Shown here one piece after another: positions 9,743 through 16,761 of a stretch of DNA of 64,000 nucleotides. Source of the DNA: Paenibacillus xylanexedens (GTDB lineage Bacteria > Bacillota > Bacilli > Paenibacillales > Paenibacillaceae); NCBI RefSeq assembly GCF_001908275.1, contig NZ_CP018620.1, positions 4,774,001 through 4,838,000 of the forward strand, read 5' to 3'. Each line of letters starts with the position of its first letter. The stretch's first letter is position 1. Position numbers and translations under genes: made by a program. A model generated the notes under the pieces. The model saw only the letters and a list, made by a program, of their open reading frames with translations, did not search any database and had not been told where the DNA came from.

Positions 9743-10673
9743 AAACGTGGAGCGATTCGATTCAGAGCTGGAAGACGAATATTTCGACGCTGCGTTTGAC
9801 CTGGCTTTTGATGAAGCTTTCCATCAGGCCGTCTCTGCCCCTTCCGCCTCCCATACCAAAGCCATGCAGCAATCCTGGCAGAAGGTACACAGGGAAATTA
9901 ACAGAATCGGTTTACGTAAAAAAAGAATACGTACCTTGCGACTTTCAGTCGTCGTAGCTGCGTCCGTGACCATCGGAGCCGTTATTTTCAGCCTGCCGTC
10001 CGGTACGCAAGCGGTGTCCCCTTTTGTGCAATCTATCAAAGATTGGGGTAATGGTATGAAGTCCATTATCATCGAGGATCGCACGACCCATCTGGGGGCT
10101 GATCCGTCAACAGCCAAAACGCCTCCACCACCGGAAACCAGCTTAGACGACATTCTTAAAGTACAAGAAGAAGAGGCTCTTAATACACCTTCGTATGAGT
10201 TATCGAGCCATCTGTTTCGTCCAGTACTTGTTACGGAAGAGATCGCACGCGAAGGGTTCATGGGTGACTTTCTGTTATCCAATGCCATTCCCGAGAGATT
10301 CAACAAGGTCAAATTCGAACTCGTGCTTGATACTGAAAACCCTGTGAATCCAGACGATTATTATGAGTCCACACAAATGAGAGTTCAATATACGAGTGAA
10401 GGCAAGAGCATAGAGGATGAGATTATCCAGTTTGATTACGTCCATGTCATGCCTGGGGAGAAAATTGAAGGGGCCATGCTTCGTGATATGAGCACCGTAA
10501 AGCTGGCGGATGGCTCGGAAGCACTGATGTATATCGGCCCACCCTATAACTCCTTTCAGTGGATGATGGGTTCCAACAATATGAGTCTGTTTGGCACCCT
10601 CTCGGAAGAAGAAATGACTGCTATTGCCAACGATTTTCAAGAGCAGAAGTTTCCCGGCAGCACCCGTCGATAA
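9720..10673 (+). CDS. Membrane-anchored probable anti-sigma factor (DUF4367-like C-terminus)
   Basis: A 317-residue protein whose TTG start lies inside the sigma gene (23-nt overlap, preceded by GGGGTGGAAG), implying translational coupling. An acidic cytoplasmic N-terminus of about 60 residues (FDAAFDLAFDEAFHQAV) leads to one membrane helix near residues 65-88 and a large extracellular part. The end of the extracellular part (WMMGSNNMSLFGTLSEEEM) resembles DUF4367 domains found in ECF partner proteins. No zinc-binding HxxxCxxC anti-sigma motif is visible, so it would be a non-ZAS type. The role is inferred from context. Confidence 0.75.
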   Translation: MSKGKSDKNVERFDSELEDEYFDAAFDLAFDEAFHQAVSAPSASHTKAMQQSWQKVHREINRIGLRKKRIRTLRLSVVVAASVTIGAVIFSLPSGTQAVSPFVQSIKDWGNGMKSIIIEDRTTHLGADPSTAKTPPPPETSLDDILKVQEEEALNTPSYELSSHLFRPVLVTEEIAREGFMGDFLLSNAIPERFNKVKFELVLDTENPVNPDDYYESTQMRVQYTSEGKSIEDEIIQFDYVHVMPGEKIEGAMLRDMSTVKLADGSEALMYIGPPYNSFQWMMGSNNMSLFGTLSEEEMTAIANDFQEQKFPGSTRR

Positions 10674-10675
10674 GA

Positions 10676-11188
10676 TCAGAATAACACGGTGCCAGAGACA
10701 TGTTTGCTTGTTTCCGTCGTACTTCCATCATACGCTGTATGAATACTGGTAACGCGATAATAATATCCTGGCATAACGGTCCAATCCGATGCGGCATTCA
10801 GTAGGTTTGTATTCGTGGCATTGTTGGAACTCGTTTTAAAAGTTACCCATGCTGTTCCTGTCCAGCGCTCAAGTCGATAATCTACGGAAAGTGTCTTCAT
10901 TGCTGTATATGTCATGGTCTTGGTATTGACGATAGCCGATAGTCCACCCCCAGGAATGACTGCACCGACCGCTTGATAGATATGTCCGCGTTCGGAATTG
11001 GTAGCAAGCGAATGGATGGATGGTTCCGGCGGTGGCGGAGCTGTAAGGGCACCAGAGGACATCTTGATCATCGGGCTTGCAACGGCTGGTTCGGACGTAG
11101 GTATAGCCAGGATTGTTGGCACCATTAACAAGGCAACAAGGGTTATTTTTAGCATAGATGCCGCACTCTTCGTTTTCATTTTCCGCAT
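10676..11188 (-). CDS. Secreted hypothetical protein
   Basis: A 170-residue protein with a clear signal peptide: basic start MRKMKTKSAAS, hydrophobic LKITLVALLMVPTILA and cleavage near AVASPM. The mature part has a proline-rich linker (APPPPEPS) followed by an all-beta-looking domain with many Thr/Ser/Tyr residues, ending in a segment with TETSKHVSGTV. It may belong to the DUF6147-type secreted proteins of Bacillales, but I am not certain. The start ATG is 10 nt after GGAGG. Its stop faces the stop of the anti-sigma gene only 2 bp away, so the two transcripts must overlap. Confidence 0.75.
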   Translation of the reverse strand: MRKMKTKSAASMLKITLVALLMVPTILAIPTSEPAVASPMIKMSSGALTAPPPPEPSIHSLATNSERGHIYQAVGAVIPGGGLSAIVNTKTMTYTAMKTLSVDYRLERWTGTAWVTFKTSSNNATNTNLLNAASDWTVMPGYYYRVTSIHTAYDGSTTETSKHVSGTVLF

Positions 11189-11263
11189 ATTGATCCATCC
11201 TCCGGTTTCATATTTGATTTTGTGTAAGGGTATAAACGGACGGATCGGGTGACAGGTTTCAAA

Positions 11264-11303
11264 AAAAATTAGACGCTCCGATGTTTCTGTCGGCAGCGTC
11301 TTT
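11264..11303. terminator. Bidirectional hairpin with T-runs on both sides
   Basis: AGACGCT and AGCGTCT arms enclose a CCGA/TCGG pair. On the minus strand the stem is followed by AATTTTTTTT, on the plus strand by TTTTG. It may end read-through from the convergent plus-strand sigma operon, and it lies in the leader of the minus-strand secreted protein gene. Confidence 0.65.
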
Positions 11304-11420
11304 TGTCTTTGCATGCATCTCCAGCATGGCTGAAACCTAAATTATTCCAGCCCGTATGTATTGGGTAATGGATACACGAAACCATATTAACCAACCAGAT
11401 TTGCGAATGAGGTGTAGAAC

Positions 11421-12071
11421 TTGAGTAAATTTCAATCCAAATCCAGAAGGCATCGTCACAGCTCCAATCCGAATGAACTACATATCGAAGTTTCCGGCTC
11501 GTTCAAACGTTGGCTTGTTATCTTGGTGAGCTCGCTTACCGCAGGGACCTTAATATATTTCTTGGCTACAGCTCGGGAAAGCTGGATAAGCATGGGGATT
11601 GAACGCTATGTATTGCCCTTTATGATCTGGGGACTTGTACTGGCCCCCGTCCTTGCTTTTCTTTTCCTCAAGCAGAGCGGACGAACCCTTTCCCATGTCA
11701 AATTTTTACGTGTTTTCGGGATTGCTTTCTGCCTTCTGCCTCTGGTACTTCTGTTTTATGTGTTACCCGTAACACTTGGCATGGTGAATGATCACCTGAC
11801 CCAGTATAAGCAAAATCCCGTGTTATCCACCACTAAGGTGGGGGACTACAATTCTCACGAGGTTACTTTTGTCGATACGCCCATGTACGCCATCATCACC
11901 ATTAAGACACCGACAACAACCCAATCCACTCGAAAAAAGCTGAATATCCAGCATGATCTGGCTCCTGGAGAGAATGTTTACGTCACTTATAAGCGAATTT
12001 CTATCGAGAATAGCTTGGTCACGGAGAATCGTTACGCCGATATTGTCATTCATGCACCCAAAGAATCATGA
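11421..12071 (+). CDS. Small integral membrane protein of unknown function
   Basis: A 216-residue protein starting at TTG, with GAGGTG 6 nt upstream. A basic cytoplasmic N-terminus (SKSRRHRHSS) precedes three predicted membrane helices (near residues 30-50, 60-80 and 95-115). A C-terminal soluble domain of about 95 residues then looks beta-rich (NSHEVTFVDTPMYAIITIKT; GENVYVTYKRIS). I recognise no family. It is a single plus-strand gene facing the CorC gene, ending at a shared terminator. Confidence 0.7.
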   Translation: MSKFQSKSRRHRHSSNPNELHIEVSGSFKRWLVILVSSLTAGTLIYFLATARESWISMGIERYVLPFMIWGLVLAPVLAFLFLKQSGRTLSHVKFLRVFGIAFCLLPLVLLFYVLPVTLGMVNDHLTQYKQNPVLSTTKVGDYNSHEVTFVDTPMYAIITIKTPTTTQSTRKKLNIQHDLAPGENVYVTYKRISIENSLVTENRYADIVIHAPKES

Positions 12072-12077
12072 GCATGC

Positions 12078-12121
12078 AAAAAAAGCTGTACGATGACCAT
12101 TACGTCACCATACAGCTTCAT
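12078..12121 (-). terminator. Terminator between convergent genes
   Basis: AAGCTGTA / TACAGCTT arms with an inner GTGAC/GTCAT pairing are followed by TTTTTTT on the minus strand. It serves the CorC gene, and the plus-strand side could serve the membrane protein gene. Confidence 0.85.
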
Positions 12122-12141
12122 CTGTTACAATTTTGATCCGG

Positions 12142-13458
12142 CTACGCGCCTTCTTCTTCAACCAATAGTTCCAGCTTAATCACATTTACTCGGGAAATCC
12201 GCTTATGCTCTGTCTCTTGAATGACAAATACATAACCCCCATACTCAACCGATTGACCAACCTCAGGTGGAATGGCATCTACTCTGGAGTACAGCCAGCC
12301 CCCGATGGTATCGTAATCGGCACGATCCATCTCCAGTCCGAATCGTTCGCTGACTTCTTCAATCAGCATCAATCCATCAATAGAGTATTCCATCTCATCC
12401 ACTTTTTCAATGACAGGACGTTCATGGTCGAATTCATCCTGAATCTCGCCTACGATCTCTTCCATGATATCTTCAAGTGTGACAAGCCCGGAGGTTCCCC
12501 CGTATTCATCAATCAGAATCGCAATCTGTGTCTTGCTACGCTGCATACGTTTGAGCAGATCACTGATTAGCGTGGTATCTGGCACAGCCAGGATGGGCCG
12601 GATTACGGAGATGGTATCCGTAAGTTGGGATCGCATCAGATCCTTAATGTGAATAAAGCCGATAATATGATCCTTGTCTCCGTTATATACCGGATACCTT
12701 GTTCGCATACTCTCACTGGCAATCTCCAGATTCTCCAGCATGGACTCATTGGCATTCAGACAGATCATTTCCGTCCGCGGAATCATAATTTCACGGGCGG
12801 TTGTATCCGTAAAATCAAATATATTATCAACAAGTGCTAATTCAGTGTTGTCAATTAAACCGCTCTTATTGCTTTCTTTCATCAGAATACGTATTTCATC
12901 TTCGCTATGTGCCGAGTCAATCTCCGAAGCTGGTGCTATTCGGAACAGTCTCAACAAGCCGTTAGCCATACCGTTCAGTGCCCATATGAATGGATACATT
13001 AACTTGTAGAAGAACGTTAGCAAAGCCGCAGACCACAACGTGATCGTCTCAGACTTTCGAATCGCCATCGTTTTGGGAGCAAGTTCTCCCAGTACAATGT
13101 GCAAGATCGTAATAATCACAAATGCAATGGCAATAGAGATTCCATGAACGTAGACTGGTCCCAGTCCAAATGCGGTAAACATGGGCTCTAACAGATGTGC
13201 AATTGCCGGTTCTCCCAGCCACCCGAGTCCCAGTGAAGCCAAAGTTATACCTAGTTGGCAAGCTGATAGATATGCATCCAGATTACGTACGATATTGGAA
13301 GCATAGATGGCATTTTTGTTGCCTGTTTCCACCAAAGCCTCAATCCGGCTTCCACGAACTTTCACCATCGCAAATTCCGCCGACACAAAGAAACCATTCA
13401 TTAATACAAGTAAACCAATGATTACTAAATTTAAAATACTCGGTAAGGGGTCACTCAA
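12142..13458 (-). CDS. CorC/HlyC (CNNM-type) membrane transporter family protein
   Basis: A 438-residue protein with the CNNM architecture: an N-terminal DUF21 membrane domain (four helices, with NGFFVSAEFAMVKVRGSRIE and ACQLGITLASLGLGW), two CBS domains (TREIMIPRTEMICL; PDTTLISDLLKRMQ), and a CorC_HlyC domain (SIDGLMLIEEVSERFG; DTIGGWLYSRV). CNNM/CorC proteins act in magnesium or other divalent-cation export. 'Hemolysin' is a historical label. Translation starts at TTG 13458; upstream in-frame codons hit a stop. The start is preceded by only a weak AGGAT, but a strong GGAGG lies beyond an 11-bp hairpin (see the separate site). A SigmaA-like promoter is visible at 13613-13640. Confidence 0.9.
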   Translation of the reverse strand: MSDPLPSILNLVIIGLLVLMNGFFVSAEFAMVKVRGSRIEALVETGNKNAIYASNIVRNLDAYLSACQLGITLASLGLGWLGEPAIAHLLEPMFTAFGLGPVYVHGISIAIAFVIITILHIVLGELAPKTMAIRKSETITLWSAALLTFFYKLMYPFIWALNGMANGLLRLFRIAPASEIDSAHSEDEIRILMKESNKSGLIDNTELALVDNIFDFTDTTAREIMIPRTEMICLNANESMLENLEIASESMRTRYPVYNGDKDHIIGFIHIKDLMRSQLTDTISVIRPILAVPDTTLISDLLKRMQRSKTQIAILIDEYGGTSGLVTLEDIMEEIVGEIQDEFDHERPVIEKVDEMEYSIDGLMLIEEVSERFGLEMDRADYDTIGGWLYSRVDAIPPEVGQSVEYGGYVFVIQETEHKRISRVNVIKLELLVEEEGA

Positions 13459-13466
13459 ATTTTCAT

Positions 13467-13496
13467 CCTATTCGCCGTCATTCTTCGGCAAATAGG
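13467..13496 (-). promoter_or_regulatory. Hairpin between a strong Shine-Dalgarno site and the corC start
   Basis: On the minus strand CCTATTTGCCG (13486-13496) pairs with CGGCGAATAGG (13467-13477), 11 bp with one G-U pair and an 8-nt loop. The 3' arm contains the only weak SD-like AGG near the TTG start. GGAGG (13501-13505) lies just 5' of the stem. When folded, the hairpin would bring GGAGG to about 12 nt from the start codon. Confidence 0.65.
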
Positions 13497-13542
13497 TCCA
13501 CCTCCTTCGAAAATGTAGGATATTTGCCATTCTGCCGCTCAT
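13468..13542 (-). CDS. Possible 24-residue leader peptide of the CorC gene
   Basis: An ATG-started frame of 24 codons (MSGRMANILHF... ending YLPKNDGE, then TAG) sits in the CorC leader and stops within the 3' arm of the hairpin, 9 nt before the TTG start. It has no good Shine-Dalgarno of its own; GGTGGAGGTGG is more than 20 nt upstream. An internal TTG (second half, PKNDGE) does have a well-placed GGAGG. It could be chance. If translated, ribosomes would melt the hairpin. Confidence 0.3.
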   Translation of the reverse strand: MSGRMANILHFRRRWTYLPKNDGE

Positions 13543-13612
13543 ATGCAATTTCAACTTCCCAATGCTTCCACCTCCACCTTGTTATGTCGAATAAAAAAGA
13601 TATGCTTCTTTT

Positions 13613-13640
13613 ATTATATAATTCTAAACTACACAGTCAA
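13613..13640 (-). promoter_or_regulatory. SigmaA-like promoter of the CorC gene
   Basis: On the minus strand TTGACT (13635-13640) and TATAAT (13613-13618) are separated by 16 bp. It implies a 5' leader of about 150 nt before the TTG start. Confidence 0.7.
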
Positions 13641-13751
13641 TCCGTGTCCTATGACAACGAAATGGCACAAACGCCTTTTTTCTTTAACAAAAGTCTCGAT
13701 TACGCTGTTTTTTAACATTTCACAAACAATGATCTACCAGAACCAAACCAA

Positions 13752-13801
13752 AGAGAGCATCCTCGCTCATGCTTCCGCATGACTGGATACTCTCTTTTTG
13801 C
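13752..13801. terminator. Hairpin downstream of the sigma/DUF1835 gene
   Basis: AGAGAG...CTCTCT arms extend through ATCC/GGAT and an inner CATGC / GCATG pair. T-runs occur on both sides (TTTTT on plus, TTTGGTTT on minus). It lies 35 bp past the stop at 13835 on the minus strand. Confidence 0.75.
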
Positions 13802-13834
13802 AATACTGTTATTTTCTCAGATTCTATCCGTTAA

Positions 13835-15418
13835 TTACGATGTCGACTCAATCTCCACTACGGTTTTCGAAGCGGGATTCCAGCGCCACTTCGCTCGTTC
13901 CCCGCTTTCGTTATGCAGCCCACCGATCCAGAATTCATCCTGCTTCAGCAGTGCCCAATCGACTTCTCCATTCAACACCTGAATTCCGAGTTCCGTTAGC
14001 GACAGTACTCCGTCACGGAATTTTTCATCATGCTGCATGAATTTAGGGAAAGTGGTTGCACCGCTCATCTGAAGAAGGGCATGAGGTCCTTCTGTCATCC
14101 GCTTCAGATGTGCCCAGTATTCAAGATCACCCATCCCGAGAATATGCAGCTTGTCTCCTACCTCGCGAAATAATGGATACGGATGTTCCACACCTGCTCT
14201 AATAGTCTCCAGTGTTGTCTGCTCAATGAGTCCCAGACCGTTGGATACAGATGGCAGACGGGACAAATGTGCCTTAAAGGTAGCTTTCGCAAAGGGTAGA
14301 GCAGAAGTATCTGCCTGTAAGTAATCCAGATGATGCCGGAAATCAGTCGACGTATAGGCTTGCCAGAACTGTGCACCGGCTTGTAACTCGTTTTTCTCAA
14401 TCACATGCCAACTGCCGGACAGACGTTCAATCTGTGTGGAGGTAAGCTGTCCCAGTCCTCTAAAATGCTCGATCTCTGGATACGAGTCAATACAGAGCAG
14501 ATTCAGTTTCGTATTCTGGAGTGCTTGTCCTCTGAAATAATGCAATAGATAAGATAACATCGTCTGATCATAGAGATCGTATTCGAACCATAAAACAATT
14601 TCCTTGTATTGTTGAAACGAATTCAACTTGCGTTCCAGTTCCTCAATCTTCAAGTATTCCGCCTGTGGAATGCCCAACTGCTGCTCTAACACGGATGCCC
14701 GATTCTGCCGCTCCTTCGTATCTCCCATCTCTTTGGCTACCGGGCCGAACGTGTACAACTCTCTCCATACCAGGATGTCTCCCTGAATTCCACTTTCTCT
14801 TAAACGATTGGCAGCGTGATCCCCATTCATAATGTGTAACAATCCTTTTCCCCCTTCATACAAGTCACTGAATACAGAGACCAAATCCCTTACTGGCATA
14901 GAGCGCTTGAGTTTGGATCGGGCATCGAACAGTCTTTTCTTTAATGCAGGTACCTTCACCCCGAGGAAATCCGATATTTCCTTGAGCGAGTATCCTTCCA
15001 AATAAAACAGTTCAACAGCAATCCGCATCGATGATGGCAGTATTGCAATGGAATCACGCAGCGTACGATGCATTTCATTTTGCACCGCTTGTTTTTCCGG
15101 ATTATGCTCCTGATCCTCTTCATGGAATACATGCTCCAGCTCCTGAACTGGAATCATGGTATGTTGCTTGCGTCTTAGCCAGCGATAACACTGCCTCTCC
15201 ACGATCACCTTGAACCACCCGGGAAAAGCCTCCGAGTCCTCCAACTTGGACAGATTGCCAAAGGCTTCAGTAAACGCCTCCTGTACGACATCTTCAGCCC
15301 AGAATGTATCCCCCAGTCGGTGATAGGCAACAGCAAGAGCCATCCCGCGATATTGAGACATCAGTTGTGCGTAAGCTTCAGGTTCGCCCTTCATCGCTCC
15401 TTCAATCCATGAATTCAA
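13835..15418 (-). CDS. ECF sigma-70-like regulator fused to a DUF1835-like domain
   Basis: A 527-residue protein. Residues 1-165 form an ECF sigma factor: region 2 with AEDVVQEAFTEAFGNL and FPGWFKVIVERQCYRWLR, and region 4 with LFYLEGYSLKEISDFLGVK. Residues from about 185 match the DUF1835 pattern (LHIMNGDHAANRLRESG; GDILVWRELYTFGPV) followed by the acidic/aromatic region typical of that family (VLWFEYDLYDQTML). DUF1835 proteins are usually separate and of unknown role. The start is a TTG with AGGGAGT upstream. No anti-sigma gene is adjacent, so the C-terminal domain may itself regulate the sigma part. Function inferred from domains only. Confidence 0.82.
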   Translation of the reverse strand: MNSWIEGAMKGEPEAYAQLMSQYRGMALAVAYHRLGDTFWAEDVVQEAFTEAFGNLSKLEDSEAFPGWFKVIVERQCYRWLRRKQHTMIPVQELEHVFHEEDQEHNPEKQAVQNEMHRTLRDSIAILPSSMRIAVELFYLEGYSLKEISDFLGVKVPALKKRLFDARSKLKRSMPVRDLVSVFSDLYEGGKGLLHIMNGDHAANRLRESGIQGDILVWRELYTFGPVAKEMGDTKERQNRASVLEQQLGIPQAEYLKIEELERKLNSFQQYKEIVLWFEYDLYDQTMLSYLLHYFRGQALQNTKLNLLCIDSYPEIEHFRGLGQLTSTQIERLSGSWHVIEKNELQAGAQFWQAYTSTDFRHHLDYLQADTSALPFAKATFKAHLSRLPSVSNGLGLIEQTTLETIRAGVEHPYPLFREVGDKLHILGMGDLEYWAHLKRMTEGPHALLQMSGATTFPKFMQHDEKFRDGVLSLTELGIQVLNGEVDWALLKQDEFWIGGLHNESGERAKWRWNPASKTVVEIESTS

Positions 15419-15537
15419 TGCTATGGACTCCCTTCATATAAGCATGCTGCTTGTTCTATTCATGTATAAGTGCCATGTTATCGCCAAAAGGTTACGTATA
15501 ACTCTAAACCTATAGTAACCTTCGTATATATGTTTAT

Positions 15538-15583
15538 GTAAAAAGCTGTCCTGTCTGCGGATTACCTCCACATTCAGGACAGC
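15538..15583 (-). terminator. Terminator of cwlJ-gerQ
   Basis: GCTGTCCTG and CAGGACAGC arms (9-bp perfect stem, long loop) are followed on the minus strand by TTTTT. It is 60 bp past the gerQ stop. Confidence 0.75.
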
Positions 15584-15644
15584 GAAGTAAATCATTATGT
15601 GTTGGACATGTCAGTTATCAATCAAAATGATGAGGTGAAAATGA

Positions 15645-16160
15645 TTATCTGCTTGGAGCTTGCGGGTAATTGCCTACCACGCCCGGATATTGATACAACA
15701 ACGGCTCATCAAATGTAGCATAGTCGAAGTTGACCATCAACAGCATAATCCGTCTTCCTGTCTTCGGGTCACTGATGATAATATGGTCACGGCCCGCTGC
15801 TTCAATGATACCTTGGAATATGCGAGCGTTCCATTCTTTGTTGCCTTCATATGTCATGTAGAATGTACCGAATTTCCCGAGATTCAAACGTAAAATATTC
15901 TCAATGTATGACTGCTCAAACTGTGGAGCTGTTGTTGTAATCACTGCACCCGTTGGTGTCATTGGGCTACCACTGGATACGAGTGGCGGTACACTTGTGG
16001 AGCTTGGTGATACCATCCCTGGCGTTGGTGACATGGCAGGCATTCCGTTACCGATTTTGTAAGACGTACCTTGAACCTGAGAATTGGCTTGTTGACCCAT
16101 CACAGAATTTGCTTGCTGACCGAGTGTTTGAGTTGTTGGTTGATAAGGCTGATTAATCAT
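15645..16160 (-). CDS. gerQ: Spore coat protein GerQ
   Basis: A 171-residue spore coat protein needed in Bacillus for localisation of the cortex hydrolase CwlJ and hence for germination by calcium-dipicolinate. The N-terminal 85 residues are low-complexity (Gln, Ser, Pro, Thr). The C-terminal conserved domain contains QSYIENILRLNLGK, FYMTYEGNKEWNARIF and AAGRDHIIISDPKTGRR, all hallmarks of GerQ. The start ATG follows GGGAGG at 7 nt. It lies directly downstream of cwlJ (18 bp), the same pairing as in B. subtilis, so the two are probably co-transcribed in the mother cell. Confidence 0.93.
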   Translation of the reverse strand: MINQPYQPTTQTLGQQANSVMGQQANSQVQGTSYKIGNGMPAMSPTPGMVSPSSTSVPPLVSSGSPMTPTGAVITTTAPQFEQSYIENILRLNLGKFGTFYMTYEGNKEWNARIFQGIIEAAGRDHIIISDPKTGRRIMLLMVNFDYATFDEPLLYQYPGVVGNYPQAPSR

Positions 16161-16178
16161 GGTGATTCCTCCCAAAAT

Positions 16179-16601
16179 TTAATATACTTCCGGACAGTCA
16201 TCGCCTGTCGGACTGAAGAAACAATGCGCTTTGAAACGTCCTGTATTTTGCTGGTCATACCACGTTGGTGGGCAGTCGCCCACAGGTCGGAAAAACCACA
16301 ATGAATTGCTCGCTGGCCAGATGCGCTCTCCATTGATCACCCGTTGTGCGAGACGAATCTCGGACTGTCTTGCCCGTTGGTAAAAGTACCCCTTCTGTGT
16401 TGACTCGTAGCCTCCTGGATTCTGGAATACCATACGATTGATATCGCGAATATCCTTAAAGTCCAGACAATCCACTAGCACCCGGTTCACACCTACATTG
16501 CCCACAAGCAACATGCCCTGTTCGCCGTCACCTTCAGCCTCTGCCCTCATGAGCCTAGCCAGCAGCTTGACGTCCTCTGAGTTGGCTTTAATAACAGCCA
16601 T
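16179..16601 (-). CDS. cwlJ: Spore cortex-lytic cell wall hydrolase CwlJ
   Basis: A 140-residue Hydrolase_2 (SleB/CwlJ) family enzyme that degrades spore cortex peptidoglycan during germination. Landmarks are LLARLMRAEAEGDGEQGM with the catalytic glutamate, VGNVGVNRV, the GYESTQKGYFYQRA segment, and the C-terminal PASNSLWFFRPVG and AHCFFSPTG. It has no signal peptide, as is normal for CwlJ. The start ATG has GGGAGG 9 nt upstream; the longer upstream frame lacks an RBS and crosses a terminator. It forms an operon with gerQ. Confidence 0.93.
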   Translation of the reverse strand: MAVIKANSEDVKLLARLMRAEAEGDGEQGMLLVGNVGVNRVLVDCLDFKDIRDINRMVFQNPGGYESTQKGYFYQRARQSEIRLAQRVINGERIWPASNSLWFFRPVGDCPPTWYDQQNTGRFKAHCFFSPTGDDCPEVY

Positions 16602-16691
16602 AGTCTGTTTCCTCCCTTGTTTCAGCTGTTCATCTCCGTACATCGTATTGTGCAGGAGCCCATTCGGTGACACGATTCCATCTTTTTTCCA

Positions 16692-16734
16692 TAAAAAAAA
16701 GCCCGGAACCTCACCCAAGGTGAAGTCCCGAAGC
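16692..16734 (-). terminator. Strong terminator of the duplicated-barrel gene
   Basis: A 13-bp stem with wobble pairs (GGGACTTCACC against GGTGAGGTTCC) is followed by CTTTTTTTT on the minus strand. It is just after the stop at 16762 and before cwlJ. Confidence 0.9.
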
Positions 16735-16761
16735 AACTCGTTTCTTATAATACTCGCCTGT

